Positions 1 through 6,858 of a stretch of 64,000 bases of DNA are shown piece after piece. Position 1 is the stretch's first letter, and every line of letters begins with the position of its first letter. The translations under genes were made by a program, and so were the position numbers. This stretch comes from JAXGMV01 sp040768445 (lineage in GTDB: Bacteria > Chloroflexota > Anaerolineae > Anaerolineales > Anaerolineaceae). A model generated the notes under the pieces. That model saw only the letters and a list, made by a program, of their open reading frames with translations, was not told the origin of the DNA and searched no databases. The stretch spans positions 1,240,001-1,304,000 of the forward strand of contig JAXGMV010000001.1 in NCBI GenBank assembly GCA_040768445.1. The letters are read 5' to 3'.

Positions 1-254
1 GCCCAGAACAATGCCTCTTGTTTGATGATAGTGAACCATAATGCGCGCTCTTTGGCGCTCATCAGCTTTGAATCGCGCACAGCTGATAACTTCTGGCAAA
101 TATTCGGGTCATCAGGCGGCAGGATCACCACTGCAGCGGCAACCGGCCCGGCCCAGGCGCCGCGTCCGGCTTCGTCCAGGCCGGCAACGTGCAGCAAGCC
201 TGACTGCCAGAGCGGCTCTTCAAATTGCAGGGAGGGCAGGCATTGTTTGTTCAT
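1..254 (-). CDS. rnhB: Ribonuclease HII, N-terminal part (cut by window edge)
   Basis: RNase HII cleaves the RNA strand of RNA-DNA hybrids and removes single ribonucleotides from DNA in the cytoplasm. The gene reads leftward from an ATG at 254 and runs off the window at codon 84. The translation has the diagnostic block LDEAGRG followed by AGPVAAAVV around residues 25-42. Its Asp-Glu pair (DEAGRG) is the first half of the acidic metal site. The second motif, DSKLMS, lies near residue 65. The C-terminal catalytic Asp residues are outside the window. It lies 26 bases downstream of the glycosyltransferase gene on the same strand, so co-transcription is likely. The family call is firm; only completeness cannot be judged. 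Confidence 0.93.
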   Translation of the reverse strand, partial: MNKQCLPSLQFEEPLWQSGLLHVAGLDEAGRGAWAGPVAAAVVILPPDDPNICQKLSAVRDSKLMSAKERALWFTIIKQEALFW

Positions 255-280
255 GGTTTGCCACCCGGGAGTGACAAGGG

Positions 281-1036
281 TTAATGGGTTATTTTTTTGT
301 AAACGCCGCGGCGGGCGTTCTGACGGATGGTAACCAGGTCAGTGAAGACCCGGCGAGCATCCTTGAGGACATTGACCTTACTCTCCGCGTTGAAATACCA
401 GGGAATACCCAGCTCAACGATCTTGTAGCCGCGCAGGGTGGCAATATACAGGATTTCCACATCGAAGGTCCAGCCGGTGCGTGTCTGGTAAGGGAAGAGA
501 TCCTCTGCCACACTGGCACGAAAGCATTTGAAGCCGCACTGGGTGTCCTTTAACCCCGGCAGCGCCAGAATGCTGACAGCGTTGTTGAAGAACCTGCCCA
601 GCCAGTGACGGTATTCAGGCTCGTTGTAACGCACAGCGCCGGGTGCTTCGCGTGAACCGATGACAATATCTGCATCCAACGCCGGAGGGATGAAACGGTT
701 GACTTGTTCGATGGGCATGGACAAATCGGCATCGCAGATGAAGCGGTAGGCGCCGGCCGCTTCCAACATTCCGCGTTTGACAGCCAGTCCTTTGCCGGCG
801 TGATCTTCATGAATTACCCGCAGCCCAGGGATACTGTCTGTGTGGGATTTTGCCAGTTTGTAGGTATTATCGGTGCTGCCGTTTTCGATAATCAGCAGTT
901 CAGCATCATAGGGCTGTTCACTGAGGAAGGTTTTGATACTTTCGAGTGTACCCGGAAGTCTTTTTTCTTCGTTATAGGCGGGGATGATGATGGAGAGCAG
1001 AGGTTGTTTCACGGGTGTCACCCAGTTATTGATCAT
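281..1036 (-). CDS. Family 2 glycosyltransferase, dolichyl-phosphate-glucosyltransferase type
   Basis: This is a GT-A fold glycosyltransferase that probably moves a sugar from a nucleotide donor to a lipid phosphate or envelope glycan at the membrane. The N-terminus has the GT2 signature SIIIPAYNEE, then ENGSTDNT, and the metal-binding triad in CDADLS, with GSR and GFKCF further on. This pattern resembles the DPG-synthase branch more than cellulose-synthase-like enzymes. There is no membrane segment at the C-terminus. I chose the ATG at 1036; a GTG at 1048 would add four residues and neither has a clear ribosome site. It sits between a small conserved-looking gene and rnhB, all reading leftward. 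The acceptor is unknown. Confidence 0.85.
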   Translation of the reverse strand: MINNWVTPVKQPLLSIIIPAYNEEKRLPGTLESIKTFLSEQPYDAELLIIENGSTDNTYKLAKSHTDSIPGLRVIHEDHAGKGLAVKRGMLEAAGAYRFICDADLSMPIEQVNRFIPPALDADIVIGSREAPGAVRYNEPEYRHWLGRFFNNAVSILALPGLKDTQCGFKCFRASVAEDLFPYQTRTGWTFDVEILYIATLRGYKIVELGIPWYFNAESKVNVLKDARRVFTDLVTIRQNARRGVYKKITH

Positions 1037-1073
1037 CGTGCTGCGCACATGATCCAGTCGGTTGTTTGGCTGT

Positions 1074-1385
1074 TTAGAAAAGCGGTGTGCCGGGCAGGCT
1101 GTCAGCGCTGGCGGTCTTACTGGTAGCTACAACTGCGCTGGATGTGCCATCTTTCGCCAGGTAGACGCGCTCCTGTACGTCGAATGTACTCGCAAGCAGG
1201 GGCTTGCGGCTGCCTGTGACAAATTTCTTGCCATTCTCAAGAGCTTCAACCAGCTGCTGCCGGCTGTAAATGACACGATCTGAGAATGTGGGGCCGCGCC
1301 GCTCATAGACGCGCAGCAGGTCGATCGTTGCATCAGGATTGTAACGGACAGCTTCAATCAAACCGTCAAATTTTCCTCGCGCCAT
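1074..1385 (-). CDS. Small protein of unknown function (103 aa)
   Basis: The product is a soluble, basic-to-neutral protein beginning MARGKFDGL. I do not recognise the family with confidence. The start is set by an AGAGAGG ribosome site just upstream of the ATG at 1385; a longer reading would run back into tRNA-Pro and is not credible. The body (about residues 10-85) is a compact mix with the phrases LLRVYERRG, VIYSRQQLVEAL and FVTGSRKP, which looks like a folded domain rather than a random frame. It is the first protein gene after the tRNA and shares strand and close spacing with the glycosyltransferase and rnhB, so it is probably the head of that operon. Confidence 0.7.
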   Translation of the reverse strand: MARGKFDGLIEAVRYNPDATIDLLRVYERRGPTFSDRVIYSRQQLVEALENGKKFVTGSRKPLLASTFDVQERVYLAKDGTSSAVVATSKTASADSLPGTPLF

Positions 1386-1442
1386 TATTAACCTCTCTCT
1401 GATAAATATCACAGCCGCCGAGTCACTCGGCGGCTGAAGTTG

Positions 1443-1515
1443 TCGGGGTGGTCGGACTTGAACCGACGACCCCCGCGTCCCAAACACGGTGCGCTGCCAA
1501 CTGCGCTACACCCCG
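1443..1515 (-). tRNA. tRNA-Pro (anticodon TGG)
   Basis: On the minus strand the sequence folds as a complete 73-nt cloverleaf. Acceptor arms CGGGGTG/CACCCCG pair over 7 bp, and the discriminator is A. The anticodon stem CCGTG/CGCGG encloses the loop TTTGGGA with anticodon TGG, and the T-arm contains GGTTCAAGTCC. CCA is not encoded. It lies directly upstream of the small gene ending at 1074 and may share its transcript. Confidence 0.97.
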
Positions 1516-1634
1516 GCAGAGCTTGAGTATAATCCGATTGAGTTTATCGCGCAAGGATAAGTGGACAAAAAATGGGTGTTTTTTCAGTTGATAGATCATT
1601 TTTTGACCTTTACAGGGCTGTTCTCAGAGCGCAT

Positions 1635-1676
1635 TATCAAAACTTGATATAATTTTAAATCATATCAAAGTTGATC
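1635..1676. promoter_or_regulatory. Two palindromic operator-like sites around a -10 element
   Basis: Two near-identical dyads, TATCAA-N3-TTGATA (1635-1649) and TATCAA-N2-TTGATC (1663-1676), lie just upstream of the esterase start. A TATAAT (1648-1653) overlaps the end of the first one. No good -35 hexamer is seen. The layout suits a repressor that covers the -10 region. No regulator is encoded next to it, so the binding protein is unknown. Confidence 0.45.
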
Positions 1677-1680
1677 ACTG

Positions 1681-2625
1681 ATGCATATAAAACAGACCTA
1701 TCTAATTGCCTTACTTGCACTGGCTCTGGCCGGTTGCCAGGTAACCCTGCCGCAGCTGCCGGTGATCGAAGTGCAGCCAACTGCAGCTCCTGAGTTGATT
1801 GAGGAAACGATAATACCAACCGCTCCGGAAGTCACACCCCAACGAACGCTTGCATATCAATCGACGGCTACGCAGGCACCCGCCAGGCTGGCAGATCGAA
1901 CGGACGCTTGCTGGAAGTCAGCCGGCGAGGTGCTGCCCTATGAAATTGAAGATGACACACTGCCCGTACCAATGACCCTGCGGGTGTACCTGCCACCGTG
2001 CTATGACCAGACGCGTGACCCGGGTTACCCGGTCATCTATCTCCTGCACGGGCAGACCTACAATGAAGATCAGTGGGACAGGCTGGGTATGGATGCTGCA
2101 GCAGACAGGTTGATCAGTGACGAGGGCAGGGCGCCATTTTTGATTGTGATGCCGGCAGAAAGGAATTATTACCAGGAACTGCTGGAATCCTCGTTTGATG
2201 ATGAAATGATTGACATTCTCATCCCCTGGGTGGATGTCACTTTCAATACCTGCGCTGAGCGCAGCTGCCGGGCTTTGGGGGGCATCTCACGCGGTGCAAT
2301 TTGGGCACTGCGCATTGGTTTTATTGAATGGGAAACCTTTGGCAGTATTGGTCTGCACAGTCTGCCGGGCGGGTATACCAACCTGGCTTACTGGTTGCGT
2401 GAAATCCCGATCTCCGAGCGGCCAAGGGTGTACCTTGACACCGGCATCAATGACCCGGATATCAATAAAGCTGTCAATTTAAATGAGCTGTTAAACCAAA
2501 ACTCATTCCTTCATGAGTGGCACCTCAACAAGGGCACGCACAATGAGGCTTACTGGGAAGCCCACGTGGAGGATTACCTGCGATTTTATATTCAGCCCTG
2601 GCAAGCCCAGCTGGATAACGAATAA
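1681..2625 (+). CDS. Secreted lipoprotein, esterase-D/feruloyl-esterase-like alpha/beta hydrolase
   Basis: The 314-residue product starts with a lipoprotein signal (LALALAGC, Cys at about residue 19), so it is likely anchored outside the membrane. A Pro/Thr-rich linker runs to about residue 65. The rest is an esterase fold: oxyanion region VIYLLHGQ, nucleophile elbow GGISRGA (Ser in GxSxG), an acidic stretch LDTGINDPD, and a late His in THNEAYW. This is the order expected for the putative-esterase family that includes enterochelin and feruloyl esterases. The substrate cannot be inferred. Two palindromic sites lie upstream. There is no clear ribosome site, and the ATG chosen begins the signal peptide cleanly. 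Confidence 0.82.
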   Translation: MHIKQTYLIALLALALAGCQVTLPQLPVIEVQPTAAPELIEETIIPTAPEVTPQRTLAYQSTATQAPARLADRTDACWKSAGEVLPYEIEDDTLPVPMTLRVYLPPCYDQTRDPGYPVIYLLHGQTYNEDQWDRLGMDAAADRLISDEGRAPFLIVMPAERNYYQELLESSFDDEMIDILIPWVDVTFNTCAERSCRALGGISRGAIWALRIGFIEWETFGSIGLHSLPGGYTNLAYWLREIPISERPRVYLDTGINDPDINKAVNLNELLNQNSFLHEWHLNKGTHNEAYWEAHVEDYLRFYIQPWQAQLDNE

Positions 2626-2627
2626 AA

Positions 2628-2655
2628 TACAGGCTGGCGCTGGCGCCAGCCTGTA
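2628..2655 (-). terminator. Intrinsic terminator between convergent genes
   Basis: A perfect 13-bp inverted repeat (2628-2640 and 2643-2655) separates the converging esterase and proline iminopeptidase genes. Read leftward it is followed by TTTTATT, so it best serves the iminopeptidase gene, and it may also stop transcripts from the left. Confidence 0.75.
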
Positions 2656-2675
2656 CAACCAATTTCTTCAAACCC

Positions 2676-3632
2676 CTAATACAGTTTCTTATATTTCTCG
2701 GTTGCTTCGAGCAGGCGGTGCAGTATGCCGGGCTCACGGGTGGCATGGCCGGCATCGGGCACCATGTACAGCTCGGCATGCGGCATGGCTTCCTTCAACT
2801 GCCAGGCAGAGACCGGCGGGCAAAGCATGTCGTAACGTCCCTGGACGATGGTGGCTGGAATACCTTCAAGATCGTAGGACTTTGTCAGGAGCTCGTTTTC
2901 GTCCTCAAGGAACAGATGGTTGGTGAAATAGTGGCACTCAATGCGAGCCACAGCCAGTGCAAACTCAGGATCTTCAAATTCATCCAGGTTTTCTGTGTCG
3001 GGTATCAACTGTGATACCGATCCTTCCCAAACGCTCCAGGCTTTTGCGGCTTCCAGTCGCACAGCCGGGTCTTCACTGGTCAGGCGCTTGTAATAGCTGG
3101 TTACCATATCATCGCGCTCATCTTCAGGGATGACCGCAAGAAACTTCTCATACGCTTCAGGATAATACAACCCGGTGCCGCCGTTGTAGAACCAGTCCAC
3201 TTCAAATGGCCTGCCAAGGAAGATACCGCGCAGAATTAGTCCCAGCACGTGCTCCGGGTGGGTGACCGCATAAGCCACTGCCAGGGTGGAGCCCCAACTG
3301 CCGCCAAAGACGACCCATTTGTCGATGCCCAGGTGCACCCGCAGTTTTTCAATATCCTCAACCAGGTCCCAGGTGGTGTTTTCACGCAGCTCAGCATGCG
3401 GGGTGCTCTTACCGCAGCCGCGCTGATCATACAGCACCGCGCGGTAAAATGAAGGGTCAAAATACTGGCGGGCTTTTGGCCCTGAGCCGGCGCCAGGACC
3501 GCCGTGGAGGTAGAGAATGGGTGCACCGTCGGGCTGGCCGACTTCTTCGTAGTACAGGGTATGCAAGTCGGAAACCGGCAGCATACCCGTGTTGAAGGGT
3601 TCAGTTTCGGGGTACAGTTCGTAGTTTGTCAT
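2676..3632 (-). CDS. pip: Proline iminopeptidase
   Basis: This cytoplasmic alpha/beta hydrolase of peptidase family S33 releases N-terminal proline from peptides. The length (318 aa) is typical. Visible motifs in order are HGGPGAGS (oxyanion loop), DQRGCGKS, the nucleophile elbow GGSWGST, and the C-terminal His in DAGHA. A conserved YDMLCPP stretch carries the likely catalytic Asp. The gene is isolated, transcribed leftward, and ends at a strong hairpin shared with the neighbouring esterase. No signal peptide is seen. The family is clear; strict proline specificity is the usual property of the group and is inferred here. Confidence 0.93.
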   Translation of the reverse strand: MTNYELYPETEPFNTGMLPVSDLHTLYYEEVGQPDGAPILYLHGGPGAGSGPKARQYFDPSFYRAVLYDQRGCGKSTPHAELRENTTWDLVEDIEKLRVHLGIDKWVVFGGSWGSTLAVAYAVTHPEHVLGLILRGIFLGRPFEVDWFYNGGTGLYYPEAYEKFLAVIPEDERDDMVTSYYKRLTSEDPAVRLEAAKAWSVWEGSVSQLIPDTENLDEFEDPEFALAVARIECHYFTNHLFLEDENELLTKSYDLEGIPATIVQGRYDMLCPPVSAWQLKEAMPHAELYMVPDAGHATREPGILHRLLEATEKYKKLY

Positions 3633-3779
3633 ATCTTTTTTCCATTCTTAAGAATTTGGTCAAGTATTGTCTGATTATAGCGTAATTAAGCCTTGTTATC
3701 AGGTTGAGTTATTATTTCACCGCCAGCCTGCGCCAATGAAAGTTATAATACCCTTAATCAATAATTACTGGAGGGCACT

Positions 3780-4430
3780 ATGCTTCATTATGATGCGCAT
3801 ACCATTCACGCCGCCACCCTTGGGCAAAGCTGGATGACGGTATCTCAATACATCCTTGAAAATGGCGTGCCTGCCCGCTGGGAAGGCGCGCCAATGACAG
3901 AAGTACGTCACCTCAATCTCGTGGTGGACAAGCCTGATTCAAAGGACCCGTTCATTATGGGACGCGGTGACCCGGAGTGGCTGGCATGGATGCACAAGAA
4001 TTTTACCGATTATGCCAGTGTGAAGGAATTGGGGTATGCTGACAGTTACGCCACGCGCCTCTTCAACTATGCCGGCAGCGGGCGGGACCAGATCCAATGG
4101 GCGGCAGACTGGCTGCTGAAAAACCGTGAGGCGCGCAACGCCACTATCAGCACCTTCCAACCGCTGACCGATACCACCTACATTCCATGTGTCTCTCTGC
4201 TGGATTTCTGGATCCCCGAAGATAAGCTGGAATTGAGCGTGTATGCTCACGGGCTGGATTTTGGCAAGAAAGCCTACGGCAACCTGGTTGAATTGGCAAG
4301 CCTGCAGGAGACAGTGGCGCAGAAGGTCAATGCACCGGTTGGACGCCTGATCCTGCACGTCAAAACAGCCCACATTTATGAACCGGAATATGATTTTATG
4401 AAGGAGCTGGTTGCATCCGCCGCTGAATGA
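3780..4430 (+). CDS. Thymidylate synthase-like protein (short, archaeal-like ThyA fold)
   Basis: The 216-residue protein matches the thymidylate synthase fold in its second half. It has a Pro-Cys pair (C137) where ThyA carries its nucleophile, then the stretch around D160 and N168. These two are eight residues apart, as in the RSxDxFLGxxFN block that holds dUMP, and a late HIY follows. It is shorter than E. coli ThyA (264 aa) and the usual PCH is PCV. It could therefore be a genuine short synthase, as in some archaea, or a relative acting on another pyrimidine such as a hydroxymethylase. GAGGG lies just before the ATG. gatC-gatA follow 36 bases downstream and may be co-transcribed. Confidence 0.72.
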   Translation: MLHYDAHTIHAATLGQSWMTVSQYILENGVPARWEGAPMTEVRHLNLVVDKPDSKDPFIMGRGDPEWLAWMHKNFTDYASVKELGYADSYATRLFNYAGSGRDQIQWAADWLLKNREARNATISTFQPLTDTTYIPCVSLLDFWIPEDKLELSVYAHGLDFGKKAYGNLVELASLQETVAQKVNAPVGRLILHVKTAHIYEPEYDFMKELVASAAE

Positions 4431-4466
4431 TCACTGCTGTGGATGACGAACTGAATTAACGCAACT

Positions 4467-4754
4467 ATGAAAATCACCAAACAGGAAGTTGAACACATTG
4501 CCAAGCTGGCGCGCCTGGAATTAACCGGGGAAGAAAAAGACCGCTACCAGGCACAGCTTTCGCAGATTTTAGATTATGCTGCACGCCTGCAGGAAATTGA
4601 CACCGAAGGCATACCGCCAACCGCCAGTGTACTGCCGGTCAGGTCGGTGCTGCGCCTGGATGAGACCCGCCCAGCGCTGTCGCCGGAGGATGTTCTGCGT
4701 AATGCCCCAAAGACCGAACAACAGCAGTTTAAAGTTCCGCCAGTGCTGGAGTGA
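4467..4754 (+). CDS. gatC: Aspartyl/glutamyl-tRNA amidotransferase subunit C
   Basis: GatC is the small subunit of the GatCAB amidotransferase, which converts misacylated Asp-tRNA(Asn) and Glu-tRNA(Gln) to the amide forms. The 95-aa length is standard. The N-terminus carries VEHIAKLARLEL, then LDYAARLQEIDT and the RLDETRP segment typical of the belt that wraps GatA and GatB. It ends three bases before gatA, so the two are an operon and probably translationally coupled. gatB is not in the window. Confidence 0.95.
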   Translation: MKITKQEVEHIAKLARLELTGEEKDRYQAQLSQILDYAARLQEIDTEGIPPTASVLPVRSVLRLDETRPALSPEDVLRNAPKTEQQQFKVPPVLE

Positions 4755-4757
4755 GCC

Positions 4758-6245
4758 ATGACACAGTTAACTGATCTCTCCATCCCCGATGCCCTGGCGG
4801 CATTAAAGAAAGCAGACATCTCCAGCACTGAGCTGACAACGGCATGCCTGCAGCAGGTTGAAAAACTCGAGCCGGCTGTGCATGCCTTCATCACATTGAC
4901 CCCTGAAAAAGCGCTGGCCCAGGCTGAGCAGGCTGACCGCCTGTACGCAGACTGGCGCAAGGATAACCTGCAGCCCCTGCCGGCACTTCTGGGTATTCCG
5001 GTGGGCATCAAAGACCTGCTGGCATACCGGGACGTGCCCTGCACTTGCGGTTCTAAAATACTCGAAGGCTACATCCCGCCTTACAACGCCACAACTGTCC
5101 AGCGCCTGCTGGATGCCGGCGTAGTGATACTTGGCAAGACCAATACCGATGAATTTGCCATGGGCTCATCAACTGAAAGCTCTGCTTACGGTGAGACCCA
5201 CAACCCGTGGGACCTGGAACGCGTCCCCGGTGGTTCCAGCGGCGGCAGCGCGGCAGCCGTAACAGCACAGCTGGTACTGGGCGCAGTTGGAACCGATACC
5301 GGCGGCAGTGTGCGCCAGCCGGCATCTTTCTGCGGACTGAGCGGTATCAAGCCAACTTACGGCAGGGTCTCACGTTATGGGCTGGCAGCCTACGGCTCGT
5401 CGCTGGATACTGTTGGTGCACTGGCGCACAGCGTGGAAGAGGTGAGTCTGATGTTCCGCCAGATGGCGGGTCATTGCCCGCTGGATGCGACCAGCATGGA
5501 CCTGCCCCTGCCCGACCTGCAGCTTACCAGTGATGGACATTTAAAAGGGCTGCGCATAGGTGTACCTAAAGAATACTTTATTGAAGGCATGCAGCCGGAT
5601 GTTGAAAAGGTTGTCAGGACTGCGGTGGACAAGATGCAGGAGTTGGGCGCGGTTGTGATGCCCGTCAGCCTGCCACACACCGGCTATGCCCTGCCAGTTT
5701 ATTACCTGATCGCGCCGGCAGAAGCCTCAGCCAACCTGGCGCGCTATGATGGCATACGCTTTGGCCCGCAGGCAGAAGCTGAAGCCCTGTGGGACCAGTT
5801 TGAGCAGACGCGCGGCCGGCTCTTTGGGCCTGAGGTCAAACGTCGTATCATGCTGGGTACTTATGCGCTCTCAGCTGGTTATTATGATGCCTACTACGGC
5901 CAGGCACAGAAGGTGCGCACGTTGATTAAGGCTGATTTTGATCGGGCGTTTGAGCAGGTGGATGTTATCCTGACACCCGTAGCGCCTTCAACCGCCCTGC
6001 GGTTTGGTGAGCATACCGACGATCCGCTGGCAATGTACCTTGAGGACGTGTTTACACTGCCGGCTAACCTGGCAGGCGTTCCGGCGCTTGCGCTTCCGGC
6101 TGGCTTTGATTATAACGGCTTGCCAGTGGGTATGCAGTTGATGGGGCCACACTTCCGTGAGGACCTGCTCTTCAGAACCGGGCACAGCTACCAGTTGAAT
6201 ACCGACTGGCACAAACGGCGTCCCGCACTGCTGCAGCAGGATTAG
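4758..6245 (+). CDS. gatA: Aspartyl/glutamyl-tRNA amidotransferase subunit A
   Basis: GatA is the glutaminase subunit of GatCAB and belongs to the amidase-signature family. It is 495 aa, close to the usual 485. The Ser-Ser-Lys triad is visible: the Lys in GIPVGIKDLL, then the Gly/Ser-rich core PGGSSGGSAAAV and GTDTGGSVRQPA holding the cis-Ser and nucleophilic Ser. CGLSGIKPTYGRVSRYG follows as in all GatA proteins. It directly follows gatC. Presence of GatCA suggests indirect amidation of tRNA in this organism. Confidence 0.97.
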   Translation: MTQLTDLSIPDALAALKKADISSTELTTACLQQVEKLEPAVHAFITLTPEKALAQAEQADRLYADWRKDNLQPLPALLGIPVGIKDLLAYRDVPCTCGSKILEGYIPPYNATTVQRLLDAGVVILGKTNTDEFAMGSSTESSAYGETHNPWDLERVPGGSSGGSAAAVTAQLVLGAVGTDTGGSVRQPASFCGLSGIKPTYGRVSRYGLAAYGSSLDTVGALAHSVEEVSLMFRQMAGHCPLDATSMDLPLPDLQLTSDGHLKGLRIGVPKEYFIEGMQPDVEKVVRTAVDKMQELGAVVMPVSLPHTGYALPVYYLIAPAEASANLARYDGIRFGPQAEAEALWDQFEQTRGRLFGPEVKRRIMLGTYALSAGYYDAYYGQAQKVRTLIKADFDRAFEQVDVILTPVAPSTALRFGEHTDDPLAMYLEDVFTLPANLAGVPALALPAGFDYNGLPVGMQLMGPHFREDLLFRTGHSYQLNTDWHKRRPALLQQD

Positions 6246-6314
6246 CCTGGCAGGCCACGCCAGGATGCACGCATTGATGCTGCTCTGCTGCTTGATGAAA
6301 GAAGGAGTAATGCC

Positions 6315-6533
6315 ATGGATGACTTGCCTGAAGAATGGCAGGTGGACCAGGAAGAGGATGGATCAGCTGTTCAAACTGTATGGGTGATCCGCATTATTTC
6401 ATTGTTCCTTCTGCTGGTATTTCTGCTGCCGTCACTGTTCAATTTGCTTCAGTTGTTATCTGGCAGGCTGGGACTGCTGGGCGGAGAAGTAGAACCAGCT
6501 GAGCCCTTATTCTTTCGCATCATTACCTTCTAA
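6315..6533 (+). CDS. Small single-span membrane protein (72 aa)
   Basis: The acidic N-terminus (MDDLPEEW) is followed by one hydrophobic segment at about residues 23-45 and a short tail. A strong GAAGGAG lies eight bases before the ATG, which supports translation. No family is recognised. It lies between gatA and another small membrane gene on the same strand; whether these three share a transcript is unclear. Confidence 0.6.
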   Translation: MDDLPEEWQVDQEEDGSAVQTVWVIRIISLFLLLVFLLPSLFNLLQLLSGRLGLLGGEVEPAEPLFFRIITF

Positions 6534-6628
6534 TTGGGTGGTGGTATCAGGGCAAAACTCAGGTACTGATAGGTTAATAGGCCAACAGCAAATATGGATC
6601 ATGTGAATAAATTATCGAAGGACAAGGA

Positions 6629-6811
6629 ATGAAATTGTCTAAAACACACAGGAAATGGATGCTGGGAACTGCGATTTTTATCGTAGCCAGTGTCTTTATC
6701 TCCTCACTGGTCAAGCCTGACCAGTCGTTCTGGATACCGTTGTTCCTGCTGCTGGTGGCTTCCTTGTTGGGACTGGTCGCCACAGAATGGCGCAAGGATG
6801 AAGATAACTAA
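6629..6811 (+). CDS. Small two-span membrane protein (60 aa)
   Basis: A basic start (MKLSKTHRKW) leads into two hydrophobic helices at about residues 11-28 and 34-52, with a charged end WRKDEDN. GAAGGACAAGGA precedes the ATG. An intrinsic terminator begins at its stop codon, which fits a real transcription unit. The family is unknown. Confidence 0.62.
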   Translation: MKLSKTHRKWMLGTAIFIVASVFISSLVKPDQSFWIPLFLLLVASLLGLVATEWRKDEDN

Positions 6812-6836
6812 AAAAACAGCCGTGAGGCTGTTTTTT
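6811..6836. terminator. Bidirectional intrinsic terminator
   Basis: An 11-bp stem (6811-6821 with 6826-6836) has a GTGA loop with A-run and T-run flanks on either side. It can end transcripts of the small membrane gene on the plus strand and of the arabinofuranosidase gene on the minus strand. Confidence 0.9.
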
Positions 6837-6858
6837 TTACATGCTCAGCTTACAGAAC

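Noticed and set aside
1386..1487. N-terminal extension of the small gene at 1074
   Set aside because: The added codons are the tRNA-Pro sequence; AGAGAGG before 1385 marks the true start.
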